A stretch of DNA of 64,000 nt from Lentinus brumalis (Eukaryota; Basidiomycota; Agaricomycetes; Polyporales; Polyporaceae). The DNA lies in assembly GCA_001792895.1 (NCBI GenBank), contig MARA01000057.1:124001-188000 (forward strand), read 5' to 3'. This document shows positions 24,124 through 36,327 of this stretch, in pieces (position 1 is the stretch's first letter; every line of letters starts with the position of its first letter). The notes under the pieces were generated by a model that saw only the letters and a list, made by a program, of their open reading frames with translations, was not told the origin of the DNA and did not search any database. The position numbers and the translations under genes were made by a program.

Positions 24124-25355
24124 TCAGCGGCCTTGTCGAGAAGGCACCAACTCCCAGTAATCTTCGCACATCTCCCTGTCCTCCTTCCTGATCAGCGCAG
24201 ACCCTGTCTCGTCGAGCGCGACGGAGACAGGCTGTATCATCGCGTGTCTGTACACGATGCGGTCTACGAGATCTCGCCACTCCACGAGCACGTCAAAAGC
24301 CGCCTTGTTCAAGTACTTGAGCCACAGCGCGACGTCGACGGCGGACTTTACAGGATGAATGGGATGAATGCCTTGGATACGGTCGACGAAGACCCATCCG
24401 ATGGCGAGCCGAGAGCCGGCGTGACGACGGGCACCGGCGCGGGTGACTTCCGTAGTGTTACTGTTCGGACCTCGAACCCATAGGTGTCGCAGCTGAGGGA
24501 GGCCGCTGAAGGTCGGCTCAGCAGTCTGAAGTTCACTCAGTATGAGCGGCCAAAAGTAAAAATCGGGAAAGTGCGCACGAATGGCATGTCAATCTGCAGG
24601 TACCGCAGGCGCGGGAACCTCGCAACGACGCCGTCGAGCGAGCCGCTGAGGGCATCGCCGCCCCTGCTTATCAGTAGAGTTGAGATGCCTACGCGTAAGC
24701 TCAACAGACGCGCGCCGAAGGGAGCCGGTACGGATAGGAGCTTTGGGAAGGAGTCGAGAGTGGGCAGGTGGAGGTGGGTCAGAGAGTCGGCCTCGATATT
24801 GGTGAGAACGGGCTGAGGGCAGGACAGGGTGCGGAGACACCTGAAGCGTAACTTCGAGCCAGTGGCCAGTGCGACGTAAATGTTGGGGACACGGAGGTCC
24901 TTGAGAGTGTCGGAATGCTTGAGGAGGAACTTGAAGAGCGGACGGCCGGAGATGTCGGTGACGAAGCGACGTAGTTTAGGGAACTGTGTCTTCAGGATGT
25001 CCGTGTAGTTGCCCTCTTGAGCGTCCGGGAGACCGTCAAGGCTCCGAGTTGTGCGATGGGCGAAGGGCTCGAGCTCTACATCGTCGCTTATCACGGTAAG
25101 CGTGTCGACGAGCTGCACATAACGATAGCCCATGGAGCCTGAGACAGGCTTTAGGAAAAGCCCCGCGCCGTGGTGCGACCCGATGTGAACCGCTCGATAG
25201 AGCAGAGGCTCAATCTCGCGACAGAAGGCACGGTTGATGCGCATCATCTGCGCCAGGGTATACGTATCGGTTATGTGCTGGATGATTGCGAACCACAGCT
25301 CGGTGGGTAGGTGAATGCGAGTGGTAAAAGCCGAGGACCATGCGACCGTGGCCAT
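24124..25355 (-). CDS. F-box/LRR-type protein, tandem copy B
   Basis: Two exons (25355-24579 and 24525-24124) joined by a 53-nt intron with GTGCGC and TTCAG borders give 392 aa. The N-terminus carries the F-box signature IHLPTELWFAIIQHITD and YTLAQMMRINRAF at about residues 12-45. The rest consists of irregular leucine-rich segments. The C-terminus shares with copies A and C a segment reading VLVEWRDLVDR and a conserved Tyr-Trp near the end (EDYWELV). Predicted role is a substrate receptor of an SCF E3 ligase; partners are unknown. Copies A, B and C lie head to tail on the same strand, which points to tandem duplication. The start ATG at 25355 gives a short leader before the F-box; no upstream exon is needed, unlike copies A and C. 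Confidence 0.8.
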
Positions 25356-25943
25356 CGCCGCAGCCAGCTCTGAAATCTACCGGCGGAGGAAGTAAATGAG
25401 CATACTAACACAGGAAGAGCTGCGAGCTGTCTACCTCAGAGTCTTGCACGGAGTTGAGGCGCATCACAATAAGCGGATCACGCAAGTCCGACGACAGTGG
25501 ACGATGGGGAACGAAGTAAGTACGCCCCGCTATCGAGAGGTGGGAGCGAACCATATATGTACTGGTTGGCAGGCCCACAGCCACGAGAATGTGCCTCGTT
25601 GCAGCGCACGCCGCAGTGTAAAAGGGCCTCGCTTACGTACTCCGCAACAAACCTTCCACCGTGCACTGTCCTATAGACTCGTTCAGTAGAGCAGCATGGT
25701 GGTCAGGATGTGTCAGATAACGATGTAAACGTTACGCAGGATGGGTTCCAAGTCCGAACTTCGACAGCGCTACCGGGTGGCCGGGCACGCCAAGGGGCAC
25801 ATCTCAGCTCGGTCTCAGTACCAGGCAATTGCAACGTGCCCGTCATGCGGATACGAGCGGGTATCTTCTACGCTCATGGTCAGTACATCTCGCTGAATTG
25901 ACGATAAGGACCTGCGCTCACAATCACATCCATCCTCCCCCGT
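25356..25943. other. intergenic between F-box copies B and C
   Basis: Small open frames only, none with a recognisable family. It presumably contains the copy B promoter. Confidence 0.5.
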
Positions 25944-27303
25944 TCAAACCGTGTTCCAGTATTCGTCTGTCATCCCTCTCTCCTGCACGCAAACGAGACC
26001 CGTCCTGGACTCGTTCAAGGTGACGCTGACGTATGGTATGATGGTGTGTTTGAAGATGACGCGCTCGACTAAGTGTTCCCACTCTAGGAGCACCTCAAGC
26101 GCGACTTCTTTCAGCGACTGGTGCCATCTCGCTGCTTTGACCATGTCGACACCCTGGTCGCGCGGATAAGAGAAGACCCAAGCCACAGTGAGCCGTTGTG
26201 CCGCTGTTGTGTAGCGATCAGGTTCACACTTCGCGGTCCAGTGAAGACCGGACAACGTCGTGGTACGGAGGTCGTGCGGATCGGAGGTCTATGTCCAACT
26301 GGGTAAGTTCCAACTGCTGACGGATTACGAAGTCCTTGGGATGTGGGATGACGTACGTAATTCACGTCCACTTGCAGGTACTTGAGGGAAGGAAAGGTAG
26401 CGACGACATCATTTAATGTGACATGGCGGAGAGCCTGAGGGCCCCACAGGGAGTACATGCTCAGGCGGACGCGGAGGCTAACCAGTCGTGAGCCGAATGC
26501 CGCTGAGTGTGAGGGGAGAAAGAGCAGGTTCGAGCTGAGGGGCAACACATGGAGATGTGTGAGAGTCGGAGGAAGATTCAGCGCGCCGTGAAGGAAACGA
26601 TGCGGACAGGTGAGACTGCGGAGAGAGTGGAACTTGAGTAGATGGCTGGTGATCCCCTGCGAGGCCCAGGTTGTGGAGAACAGACTCGGGTTCCCGACCA
26701 AGTGCACTTCCTCTATGTCTGTGTGTCTCTGGAGGAATGGGTTCACGACGCTCCCGGATAAGTTGCTCGTGAAGATGCGCAGGGAGGGGTAATCCACGCT
26801 GAGGACGGCTTCGCAGCCTTTCACGCCCCAATGGGGTAACGGTTCTAGACGGGTCGCAAGGCTGTGAGGTATCAAGATCAGAGTCGACACAGTTAGCGCG
26901 TAGATCAGACGCGAGCGATGAGGGTTCCGGAACAGGGACCGCGAAAAGTTGACAATGACGGTGTCGGTCTCTAGACGGACGTTGCGATAGAGGACAGGCT
27001 CCGTTGCTGCGTGAAATGTACTGTTCACGCGCATCAGTTGTGCGAGAGCGTGGGCGTCAGTCATATGGCGGATGACCTCCAACCACAACTCGACCGGCAG
27101 CTGAACCAGAGCTGACGAGCCATGCGTAGAGTCCAAAGACGAGATGTGAGGTACTGGGAGGTCATGCGACGTCAGCCATATTGACAATGAGAGCAAGAAG
27201 ACTCACCTAGCTCCGACGGGCGTGGCACACGCTGCTGACGGCAGCGGAAGCGTTTGCCTCTCTCCTTGTATCTCAGTATCGGAAGCGACAGGCAAGAGAC
27301 CAT
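25944..27303 (-). CDS. F-box/LRR-type protein, tandem copy C
   Basis: Three exons (27303-27207, 27153-26357, 26288-25944) join in frame to give 412 aa. Exon 1 encodes a basic N-terminus (KERGKRFRCRQQR), as in copy A. The F-box follows (VQLPVELWLEVIRHMTD, HALAQLMRVNSTF). The LRR-like body ends in LKYLQVDVNY at the second intron (68 nt, GTACGT to CATAG). The last exon carries VLLEWEHLVERV and ends EYWNTV. Both introns are at positions equivalent to those of copy A, so copy B has lost or never had the first. Predicted SCF substrate receptor. The initiator at 27303 is in a favourable GACATGG context. Confidence 0.8.
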
Positions 27304-28288
27304 GTCGTTCCTGTAAAAGCAGGTGTTCGCTGTCGGCTCAAATGAAAGTATCAATCCCAGGTGCTACAGGAGCCGCAGCAACGGCACGTACTTAGTGAGT
27401 ATAGTGACAGCACGCATCGACCAGTCCGTGGACATACCAGGAGGGTTATTCCCCGTAGAAAAAAGAGCTTCCTAGATTCGGAGAAGGACAGAAACAGAAC
27501 AGGAATACTTCACGAGTTGCTGATACAGGTGGTGGTCATGGTCATGATTGAAGGGGTATCTCGCATATAGGCGCTCACTGACCTTGATTACTTACCACGA
27601 ACATGGCGGTGTTCCTCTCGACATACCTTCACTCGACACCCTCCTGGACTATGCAACGTGTCTGCGCACCTTGAGCGGCCCACGATAATCTACCCCTGAA
27701 CGTCACCGCGGAATGGTCATATCCAGCTCACTCGTGTTCCAACTTCCGCATGCTCATCAAGATCTCGCGAAGACGGGGAGTACGAATACTGTGTTGGTCC
27801 TTGGAGCTATAGATGGCTATCGGCTGTACTATAACTGTACTATAAAATGGTATGTCGTCGTCATCCCCGCGACTCCGAGTATGGTCTGAGCTCCTCTGAT
27901 GTGTCCAAGACTCGGATATTCGCCCCTCCTTCCACCATAGTCGCATGTCACTCGGTGTCCCAGTGTCGCACATCATGTCCACCGGTGGTCTGGGGAGAGC
28001 AGGCTGCACCACGCAACTTTTTTATTCAATGTCGAGGCTGTAACCGTTGTCAGTATGACTGAGCCTTGCCACGGGCTCACGAGAGTGAAGAAACGATTGA
28101 TGATGTTCGTCATACATCGCACCGGTGCGTCCATGACTGTTATTCCCAGCGTACGTGTCCATAGCTACATACAGGAGAGATAGCCTGATAGCAATCCGAG
28201 CTTCACGGGAACAAGAAAGCAAAACATCGATAGTATGACATAGTCCGCGGGAAACGCGCACAAAAAAAACAAAAAACACCTCACAGGA
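27304..28288. other. intergenic, no confident gene
   Basis: A minus-strand frame at 27728-28012 (94 aa, acidic DDDD tract) looks partly gene-like but matches nothing I know and shows no clear splice partners. It could be a relic of a fourth tandem F-box copy. An A-rich stretch near 28261-28277 sits just past the end of the next gene. Confidence 0.4.
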
Positions 28289-29903
28289 CTACAGGTCCTT
28301 CCAGTAGGTGACCTTCTCGTCGCCCGAGCGCACTGGTAGAACCTCAAAGACCTTGATATTCGGCAGGACGCGCGCGAGGTAGGCTCCGCACTTCGCTCGT
28401 GCGTCCTTGGCCTCCTGCAACTTCATCGAATCCTGGACGAACGCGAGCCGCTTCACTGTCGGTACCAGCTTTGTGACTCGAGTACCCGGAGAGAACTCCG
28501 AAACGTCCGGGAACGGCAACGCCAGTGCCTCCAGCTGCGTGCACTTGCCAGCGAAGGCGGAGATGCACCTCGGCGTGATGGTGTCACCTGTCTTGCCCGG
28601 CTTCCCAAGGATGACAAGTTTGCGCAACTTGGGCCATGCCTTTGCTATACCCCGTAAGTCGGCGTCGGTCAGCTTCAGCGTGAGGCGGCTCATGCTCATA
28701 CACGGTACAGTGTGGGCGTCGAAAATGAACGCCTCGAGGCGCGACAGCGCATAGAGGGGACGGGCGAAGAGTGCGAATTGCGGCGGTTCCTTGCAGTGCG
28801 ACTCATCATCCACAACAACAGCGAGAGACAGACGGGTGAGGGTGGAATGGAAGTGCGCGGCGAGGAGCTTGAGCGAGCGCGTCCAGCCGGTGCTATCATA
28901 CGAGCTTCGCAGGTCAACGACACGGAGGGGAGAAGGTGCGATGATCTCGAGGGCTGCTGCCATGTCTCTCGGGTGTCCGCTAATTTGGAATTCCTCCAGG
29001 GTGCTGATACCGAGCCATGATAGACCTTCGACCGGCTCGACGGTCCCGTCGTCCATGGCAGTGTCTAAGACTATCGCGAGGCTCACTAGCTCTGGTAGCT
29101 TCGCGCAAACCGCGCGCAAGAAACCCTTGCAACAAATCCATGATATCTCGACTTCGAGCCGTTGCAAATGCGTGAAGCCGAGGAGAGGGGTGAGTTGTTG
29201 CAAGTTGACTACCGAGGTGGCGTTTTCTCCGCCGAAGGTGAAGGAAAAAGACGTGAGGGCGGGCGATTTCGTGTGCAGCAACCTCAGCATCTGCTCGAAG
29301 CCCGGATCAGGCCCCTTATCTTCTCCCCAGAGGAAGTCATGCAGCGGGAACTTCAAGGACAACTCGCGAAGGGAGGGAGGGAGGAAAGCGAATGGCTCGC
29401 AGGAGGGGGTATCTTCCATGTGTATGGCATCGACGCGTCGGAGGTTGGGGAAGATCGGCATTCCTCCTGCTCTGTTGACTAGCGTCTTCAAAGTTGTCAA
29501 TTGAGCACCTTCCGGCTCCATCGTACTGCCGTCCATGAGACATCGCACCCGCCTGACGTGTTCGGCGTACACCTTAAGGCGCGACCATTTCTGCTCGTCG
29601 ATGGGCGCACGAATAGTAGGCTGGTACAGGTCAGTCAGCACTCAAAGGAAGTGTGAATTTGTTGAGGAAACTCACCTGATATCCGCGACGTTTATCGTAG
29701 GATTTGCGGAGGACGTAGTATAGCGGTTTACAATCCTCGATATCATCCCAAAGTGTCTTGACAGCAAGATGAAAGAAGAACTTGTTGACCCGTGCGCATC
29801 TCGCGAGGTCGCCTTTCCAGGAGTCAGGTGCATGTGCAAGGTGGAAGAGGATCGCATCGACGACTTCTTCCCGACACGACGCAACCTGGGCAGCGGAAGC
29901 CAT
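28289..29903 (-). CDS. F-box-like/LRR protein, 519 aa
   Basis: Two exons (29903-29676 and 29620-28289) joined by a 55-nt intron (GTGAGT to ACCAG) give 519 aa. The N-terminal 75 residues contain an F-box-like block (VVDAILFHLAHAPDSW, LARCARVNKFFFHLA, TLWDDI). About 400 residues of leucine-rich repeats follow, with phrases such as LRELSLKFP, LQRLEVEISW, LEEFQISGHP, LTRLSLAVV and LRKLVILGKPG. The start is the first ATG of the exon. This architecture is common and expanded in Agaricomycetes, where these proteins are expected to act as SCF adaptors. It is only distantly related to the tandem A-C copies and looks intact. Confidence 0.82.
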
Positions 29904-30452
29904 GTGTGCGATGACTGTCTCAGCCTTTCAGCCGGAGCTTCTCATACAGTCTGGGTCTCAGCAACAACAACGCAGGACATCGATGTGAACTGCAGAGACT
30001 TACGTTCCGTCAGAGCAGTAGATTGGGGCTACGTGGCAATTTCCTCCGAGTCGAAGTCGAGCATCCGCGCCACTTTCAACACGGGCAGGTCCGAGTCGTG
30101 TCTGAATTGAAAAATGCAGCAAGATCAAGTGAAGGTACAAGCAGCAAGTATCTGACGTACGAATGTAAAGTGGAAGAAGCTAAGGAGGGAGTCGGACAAG
30201 GTGAACCGTCATGCACTTCTGCAGGCGTGCCAATAGCGAGAGTTCTAAGCTTAAGGTTTGACACGATCACGAGCACGACGCTTTCCGAGATGTCACTCGC
30301 GTAACGATGAGTCATATGTACCCGTCTCCGTGTCTTCTGGAGTCTGCACGGTACGGGCATCAAGCGACGTACGTGAATCCACGGAACACCGGGAGCAATA
30401 CGACTGTGGATGCGCAAGAACGAAAGGGATGGATAGCTCGCAACTGTTCCGA
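29904..30452. other. intergenic, no gene seen
   Basis: Separates two minus-strand genes: it is upstream of the F-box/LRR gene and downstream of the DUF6697-like gene. Nothing else is visible. Confidence 0.5.
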
Positions 30453-32665
30453 CTATTCCTGGTGACTCTCCAGTTTCGTAGTCTCGGTTTGTTTGCGTTT
30501 CGACCTCGTACCTTTCCTCGCTCCCTTCCCTGTCCATTTCCCTGTCCCTTTCTTGTCATTGGTCAGTGGTACTTTGTAGTGTTGCGCGTTCCGTTGCAAT
30601 ATCCGCACGAATTCTTCGTCGTATCCGACGCATGTCATCTTGTATGTTCCGATCTCCTGAGAAATTCGTAAGCACTGAGCGTGCACGCTGCAACGTAGTA
30701 GCTTTTCGGAAAGTACGCTCACCTCTTCGCCCTGATCATACGCCGCTATCATGTCCTGAAGGGTCACTTCCTTCCGGATGTCTCCCATTCTCAGCGCGGC
30801 ATCCTCGAGCTCTTCTTTGGTCGGCTCGTAGTCGGCACCTCTCTCCTTCCGGAACCAGACTCTGCGTGTAACCTCCGACCCCCATTGGCTAACGTGAACT
30901 CCGTATGCCCACGTGCTCCGTACCTTAAAAAATGTGAATGCAACTCCTAACTTCCATTCAGATCAGCGAAGGCGCACCTTGTCTCTCTGCTTCTTCCACT
31001 CGTCGGACGTGAGCGATATGCCTGGCTCGAACTTATACTGGCCCATGTACACCCATTTTGACTCAGCGAGACGTACAAAGGTCCGCAGAGGCCTTTGAGT
31101 GCCGTGCCAGCCATCCCATGCTTTCCGCGGACTGAAGAACAGGCCGGAATGACCAGGACGAGTGGGTGCATGCGGGTTGAACTCCAGCGTCAGGAACGCC
31201 CAGTCTGCGAGCCCGTGCCACGCAACGCGGTAGTCCGATATCTTTGGGAACGTCGTCTGGGTGCTCCCGCCGTACAGGTTGGAGATGTAGTACCGAGAGA
31301 AGCCGTACTCGGAGATCTTCTTCGGTAGGGAGATGGGATATCGATGCGTTAATCCCTCCCATCCCAGTGCCCCGAGGAGAAACTCGTCGCTAAACTGCGA
31401 CTCCTTCTTCACTTTCGCATCGGGCTGTCGTGATCGAGTCAGTAACATACCAACCCCGAGGCTAAACTGTGAGATGAGGGACTCACATTCCGAAGTTGTT
31501 CTACAGCGTTCCGCAGCGTTTCGGCATGATTGCTGTCGTCGCCAACATCGCCGATTGGTACGATGGGAGGCTGATTATTTCCTATGCTCGGTTCCGCCTT
31601 GACATCGACAGAGTCCGCACCTGCATAGCCATCAGGCGCATTCTCTCTGACTTGTAGGGTACAGAAACAGGTCGTCGACGATACTTACAGGCCACCTGTT
31701 GCCGCAATGCAGCCTGTCGGCGACGCACGTCTTTCAAGTTGGGCAAGACGACCTCGAACAGGGTATGAGCCTCATGCCGAGCTTCGCGTTGAGACGCGCT
31801 GGCACCCGAGCCGGAAGGTGCGATACGTGAGCTTGGATGCTCCGCCTGGTCAGCCCTTCAGTACCTATCAATGTCGTATAGATCGATTGTCACGGACCTG
31901 CTGTGCAGATAATTGCGTCCCGGGGGTGTCCTCGGCCCTCTCTGGTTCCACCACGGGCTGTATAGGCGTGCTGGCACGAGAGCCGGGGGGAGTGCTGGCT
32001 CCGCTTGCACCATCCTCATTACAAAAAGTCAGCATCATCGATGTCGCGCAGATCACACACGTACGGACCTGCACTGCGCAGAACTGCGAGGTATCTTCTG
32101 CCTTTTCTGATTGCACTCCGGGCGAGTGCCGATCAAGGCTCTGCGGTAGCGAAGACGATTCTCGCTTTCTCTAGGTGAACAAGTAAGATGCATCACCGAG
32201 AGGTTGTTCCACATTGCACGCACCTGCTGTGCAGAGAACTGCGTGACGTTGTCTTCGTCCTTCTCTGCTTTCACCGCTGTGATGGCGGGCCTGTGCCGCT
32301 CAAGGCTCCGCGGTGATGCTGGGGCAGATTCTCGATTTTTCTGAGTAGAAGCATGAAGTTACTGAAATCTGTCGCCAAGGAGCAACACGGCTTACAGGTT
32401 TCTTATCCACCGGCTTAAGTTCATCGTCATCAGTGGACCTGGAGCGCTTCCGCACACGGGCCTTCGATGGTACGTTTGACCCTTCGGGCGTCGGAGTGCG
32501 ATCCTGATTGATTCATCAGTTTTTGCGTCTCTTCATCGTGAGCTGACAATGGGAGATGATGATGTGCGTGATACGGACGAAGATCTGTTCTTCAACTTTC
32601 TTCGGAGTTGAAGCGCGGTCATGAGGCTTAACGTCCGCAACCTCCTCCGAGTTGTACTTGATCAT
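30453..32665 (-). CDS. DUF6697-like protein of unknown function, 557 aa, 10 exons
   Basis: Exons 32665-32579, 32503-32396, 32340-32224, 32168-32067, 32014-31898, 31845-31689, 31620-31487, 31424-30978, 30923-30723 and 30656-30453 join in frame. The N-terminal half is hydrophilic, with a basic nuclear-signal-like patch (RVRKRSRS). Three consecutive exons encode related 34-39 residue units ending QFSAQQ, QFCAVQ and QLSAQQ. A coiled-coil-like EVVLPNLKDVRRRQAALRQQ segment follows. The C-terminal domain contains GWEGLTHRYPI, HGLADWAFLTLEFNPHAP, TRPGHSGLFF, WVYMGQYKF and KMTCVGYDEEF. The same domain, and several intron positions, occur in the gene at 46.7-48.6 kb. I recall it as DUF6697, expanded in mushroom-forming fungi, but the number needs checking. 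Function unknown. Confidence 0.82.
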
Positions 32666-33006
32666 CGCGCCTGCTCGAGCCTCTGTAGTTCCGGCTTGTT
32701 AGATCGTGATCGGAAGGAGGTCGAACTCGTCACCAGTAAGTATGTAGTGGTCAAGTAGCAAGGGGTCTGCCGCCGGCTAGCTTCGACGGGCGCTAGCCGC
32801 CACGCTCGCAGTTCGTGTTCGTGTCACTGTCAGGGAAGCTGCAGAGAAGGGTCTCGAGCTTCAATCCAGCAGAGATCCAGCCGAGGAAGGAACTGTGCTG
32901 CATAAGTGATGGAACTACTTATTCGTACAAGCGTGGATATGTTGACCCTTCGAAGACGAGCCAGGGTAAGTATAGGTAAGTGAGTTACGTCGTCATCTCA
33001 TTCATC
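32666..33006. other. intergenic, upstream of DUF6697-like gene and downstream of GH79 gene
   Basis: About 340 bp without coding signal. Contains the presumed promoter of the minus-strand DUF6697-like gene. Confidence 0.5.
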
Positions 33007-34824
33007 TCAGAAGTCCACCAAAACCGCCTCGGTAGCTGGTAAGTCCAAACCCTTGCTCAGCACGACGCTCTCCTTCACCACGCTCCCCGACGGGAGCCCA
33101 CTCGCAGTCTCAAAGCTCTGCCCCGCCCACGTCACGTTCGCCGTATCGTCCGCATGCTGGATGAGGAACCGCCGCGCGGTCGCGTTCCCGCTCTTCGACC
33201 CGCCGGTGAACGCAAAGTCAATGTGGACGCTCGGGCGCGTGCCTGTGCTGCTCGCGAGCCACGGGTGCAAGTTGATGAAGACGGCGCGGACGAGCTTGCC
33301 GCCCTCGAACGCGGCGTACCCGGATACGTTCGAGTCGTTCACGGAGAGCTCGACGATGCGCGACGAGCCAGTGCTCCCGACGAGGGTGTTAACAACCAAC
33401 CCGCCGTAGTATACGGGCTGGACGTGCGGCGGTTGGGGTGGGTTCAGTGGGGAGTTGTCGATGATGGAGCGGTTGAGGGTGATGGGCTGGATCTGTGGTG
33501 CAGGTTAGACTCACGGCCGGAATTGACAGTGTGGGAGGAGAACGTGAAGCGTAAGGAGGTGAGACTCACGAAGTTATACTTGTACCCTACGCCTTCGTGG
33601 AAGAACGCTTGTTCCATGCCCAACGTCGACGCTTGCAGTGTGTAGTCGATCATCCAGAGCGCGATGCCCGCGGTGTTACTCACGCCTGGAGCACCGTGGC
33701 ACGCGATGCTGTTCGTTTCCCTGTTGCAGACGCATCAGATGCTGGGGCGCGGAGGTCGCAGGAGTGCAACGAACGCACCCTAGAATGTACCGTAAACCCT
33801 GTGCATGGGTCGCCGCGATGTCCGCGTTGAAGATTGTAAGGTTGCTACGAATGGTAGACTTGCTCATGAACGAGACTAGCGGGAAGCTGCCTCCATCGCA
33901 GAACGCTGCCGAGTAGCGGTGCTGAGATATCCTATTGCATGCGAACGCGGGAGCGCATTGCAAACTATCAGCGCTTCTCAATCGTGGAAGTCGATGGCAT
34001 TAGACTTACACGGAGATATCTTTCCCAGGCGCGCTGTTCAGAATGCCAAGGTTAAAGATCTGGCGTGGGGTGAAACCTTGACCTGCGAACGCGGCGCCCT
34101 GCAGAGAGACAGTTCCATTGCGACCTGTGATGCCGGCGGCCTGCGCGACCGGGCCCGCAACAGAGATCCAGTCGGGGACGTATTGATTGACGGTCCAGTT
34201 GCTCGGGCGAAGGCCGTTGTTCTTGTATAGGTCTGCTTCGTTCCCGACCTCGATGAGGTCAAGCACAACGCCGGAGCTGGTCACCGAGGGCGTCTTAAAC
34301 GCCTTGATGATTGACTTGACCATATTGACGGCGTTGGTGACGTTGTCGGCACCGAAGTTGACGCCCCACGTCATATGCGTTCCGCTGGGGAGGAACCGCG
34401 AAAGCTGGTAGTACTCATCGCCGACGGTGATCGTGGAGGCTTCGGGATACGGGGTGACGGTGTTCGGAGGAGGGAACTGGTCCTCGTTGATGGTCACCGT
34501 GGGCGAGAAGAAGGTGTGATCCTCCGAGTTAGCACCGACGCGAATGTTGGGCGGGTGGCCGGTGAGTGCGGCGTAGTTGAGGAGGGCGGTATGGACGAAC
34601 TCGTTGCGCGAGTCGGTGCCCGTCCAGTCCGGCCAGTTGTCCTGCTCGATGGAGAACGAGACGAGCGTGGGAGAGAGAGTTTGGGCTCCGGACGGAGGTG
34701 CAAGCGGGACAGACACGTTCACCGCAGTGACGATGATTGGGAGGGCGATGGCAGTAGCTATGATGCTCAAGGGCACGATCATGGCGACACTGGGGAGGGG
34801 TAGCCTGCAGACCCATGGCGGCAT
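33007..34824 (-). CDS. secreted GH79 beta-glucuronidase-type glycoside hydrolase
   Basis: Four exons (34824-34010, 33931-33779, 33720-33570, 33492-33007) join in frame to give 534 aa. The N-terminus is hydrophobic (signal peptide); an in-frame ATG at 34782 gives a more conventional signal sequence and may be the real start. GH79 hallmarks are FSIEQDNWPDWTG, RVGANSEDHT, the IEVGNEADLY acid/base Asn-Glu, ISQHRYSAAFC and LGETNSIACHGAPGVS with the probable nucleophile Glu. A C-terminal beta-sandwich region follows (VYYGGLVV, GYAAFEGGKLVRAVFINL). Several Asn-X-Ser/Thr sites fit secretion. Known family members release glucuronic acid (or 4-O-methyl-glucuronate) from arabinogalactan and related glycans. 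Substrate here is inferred from family only. Confidence 0.9.
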
Positions 34825-36017
34825 AGCTCATTAAGTAGGCTGCCCAACGAGATGCAGGAAGCTTGCCGCCACCGGCGTGCCTCTCGTAGAAGGGGCCAAG
34901 GTGGTTACGATGGGAAGTGTCGGACGGAAAGGCTGCAAGAAGTCATCGGACTGGAGCGTGCTCGACATCCGCGATGCGTTCGTGCACTCGTGCGAGGGAC
35001 CGTCACTGAGAATGGAAGGGATTCGCTCTGCATCCCAGGACGACGTTCCAGCCCAGCCCAATAATAGACCGCGCCATGCCGTCGAGGGCAGGGGCGTACA
35101 GAGAAGACGAGGTGCCACATACGCCCTGGCATGCATTCCAAGCACGACCACCGATGGGGGCATGGGACGTCGTGATGCGCTCAACGCCCACCCATCATTG
35201 CCGGGTTCGAGCAACGCAGATATTCCTGGGCTGGCATGTTGGCCCTACGGACGTATTCAAGGAATGCCGCAGCGCATGACGGGAATGTTACGCTTTTGTT
35301 TCTGACGGTGTTTCTGACGGCCGTAAGCCGTCTGCGGGTCAGCTGACAAGGTTTAGGATGCTCTCACCTCCATCAGGCGCATTGTGCGGCGGTTGTATGA
35401 ACACGGGCTGGCGGCGGCGGACATCGACGCGGAACATTCAACAGGAACCTGCTTGCGGCTCGAAGCACTGCCGAGCTCTCCGAGGGAAGCAGGTCGATGA
35501 CGGAGGATGCGATGGGCATTGTGCGGACTTGTGCGGATCAGGGCATGAGGCTATTCTGAGGCTCCCACTACCCACGGCGCTGCAGGAAAATATATGCACT
35601 GGGAGGCCACGCGCGCAGAACATGCGTACAACAGAATGCTACTACAGCATCGTGCACGCAGACTGTCCAATCGGGGTCAACTAGGGTACGAGCATCATAC
35701 GCAGAACGCACCTATCGGAGGTTATCGACCCTCCATCCGATGATGACTGACAACATCAGGCGCAGCCTCGAGGCCACCTCACCCTGGACTTCCAGATGAA
35801 ACGAACACTAGGCAACTTTCAGAACTACAAGGATGCGCGGCAGGCAGCTGCTGGCAGCTGGTGGTGGTTTGCTTCCAAGCACTCGCGTCACGCTTGGTAT
35901 TAAGTAGTATGTGACAGCGCATCACGTGCTGTCTACCGTTACGACGGTGTCACATCCACCGCCCCGCCGCGGCGCGCTGAAACGAGTTGTCGCCCGACCC
36001 TTGCTCCTGGACCAACA
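34825..36017. other. intergenic, no gene seen
   Basis: About 1.2 kb between divergently oriented genes (GH79 on minus, bL33m on plus). Open frames are short and look random. Near 35310-35345 there is a small inverted repeat around TGACGGCCGTAAGCCGTC. Confidence 0.5.
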
Positions 36018-36327
36018 ATGGCTGCGAAGTCCAAGGCTAGGTGAGTCAAAACATGCAGGCGGAGGTTGTGAAGTCTCGCCCCAAGTATGCTGATGTTTCG
36101 GCTTAGGACAATAATCGTCCGGATGGTGTCTACTGCTCAGACGGGCTACTTCTACGCGACGCAGAGACTGAGATTGGGCCCGAGGTTAGCGGCGGTGAAA
36201 TATGACCCTCGAGGTGCGTAGTATGGTTTATGCGGTCGTGAACATTTACTGACTTATCTTCTTCTCTGTATCTGCAGTGAAGAGCAGAGTGCTTTTCGTT
36301 GAGAGTAAGAAGACAGCGAAGAAGTAG
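36018..36327 (+). CDS. mitochondrial large-subunit ribosomal protein bL33m
   Basis: Three short exons (36018-36040, 36107-36213, 36278-36327) join in frame to give 59 aa. They have canonical splice sites (GTGAGT/CTTAG and GTGCGT/CTGCAG). The product is highly basic: MAAKSKARTIIVRMVSTAQ, then GYFYATQRLRLGPRLAAVKY, DPRVKSRVLFVES and a Lys-rich end. This is the bL33 fold of the mitoribosome large subunit, in the orthologue of yeast Mrpl39. The TGYFY and VKYDP-V--RVLF-E motifs and the length all match. It acts in mitochondrial translation. The gene is too short and too split to appear as one long open frame. Confidence 0.93.

Noticed and set aside
12700..26400. Recurring AGTACT palindromes, some in pairs such as GAGTACTAGTACTC
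   Set aside because: A rough count over the window is close to random expectation for a 6-mer; the pairs are suggestive, but I cannot show enrichment without a computed background.
27728..28012. 94-aa minus-strand frame with a DDDD tract
   Set aside because: No homology recognised, no start or splice partner; possibly an F-box relic but unsupported.
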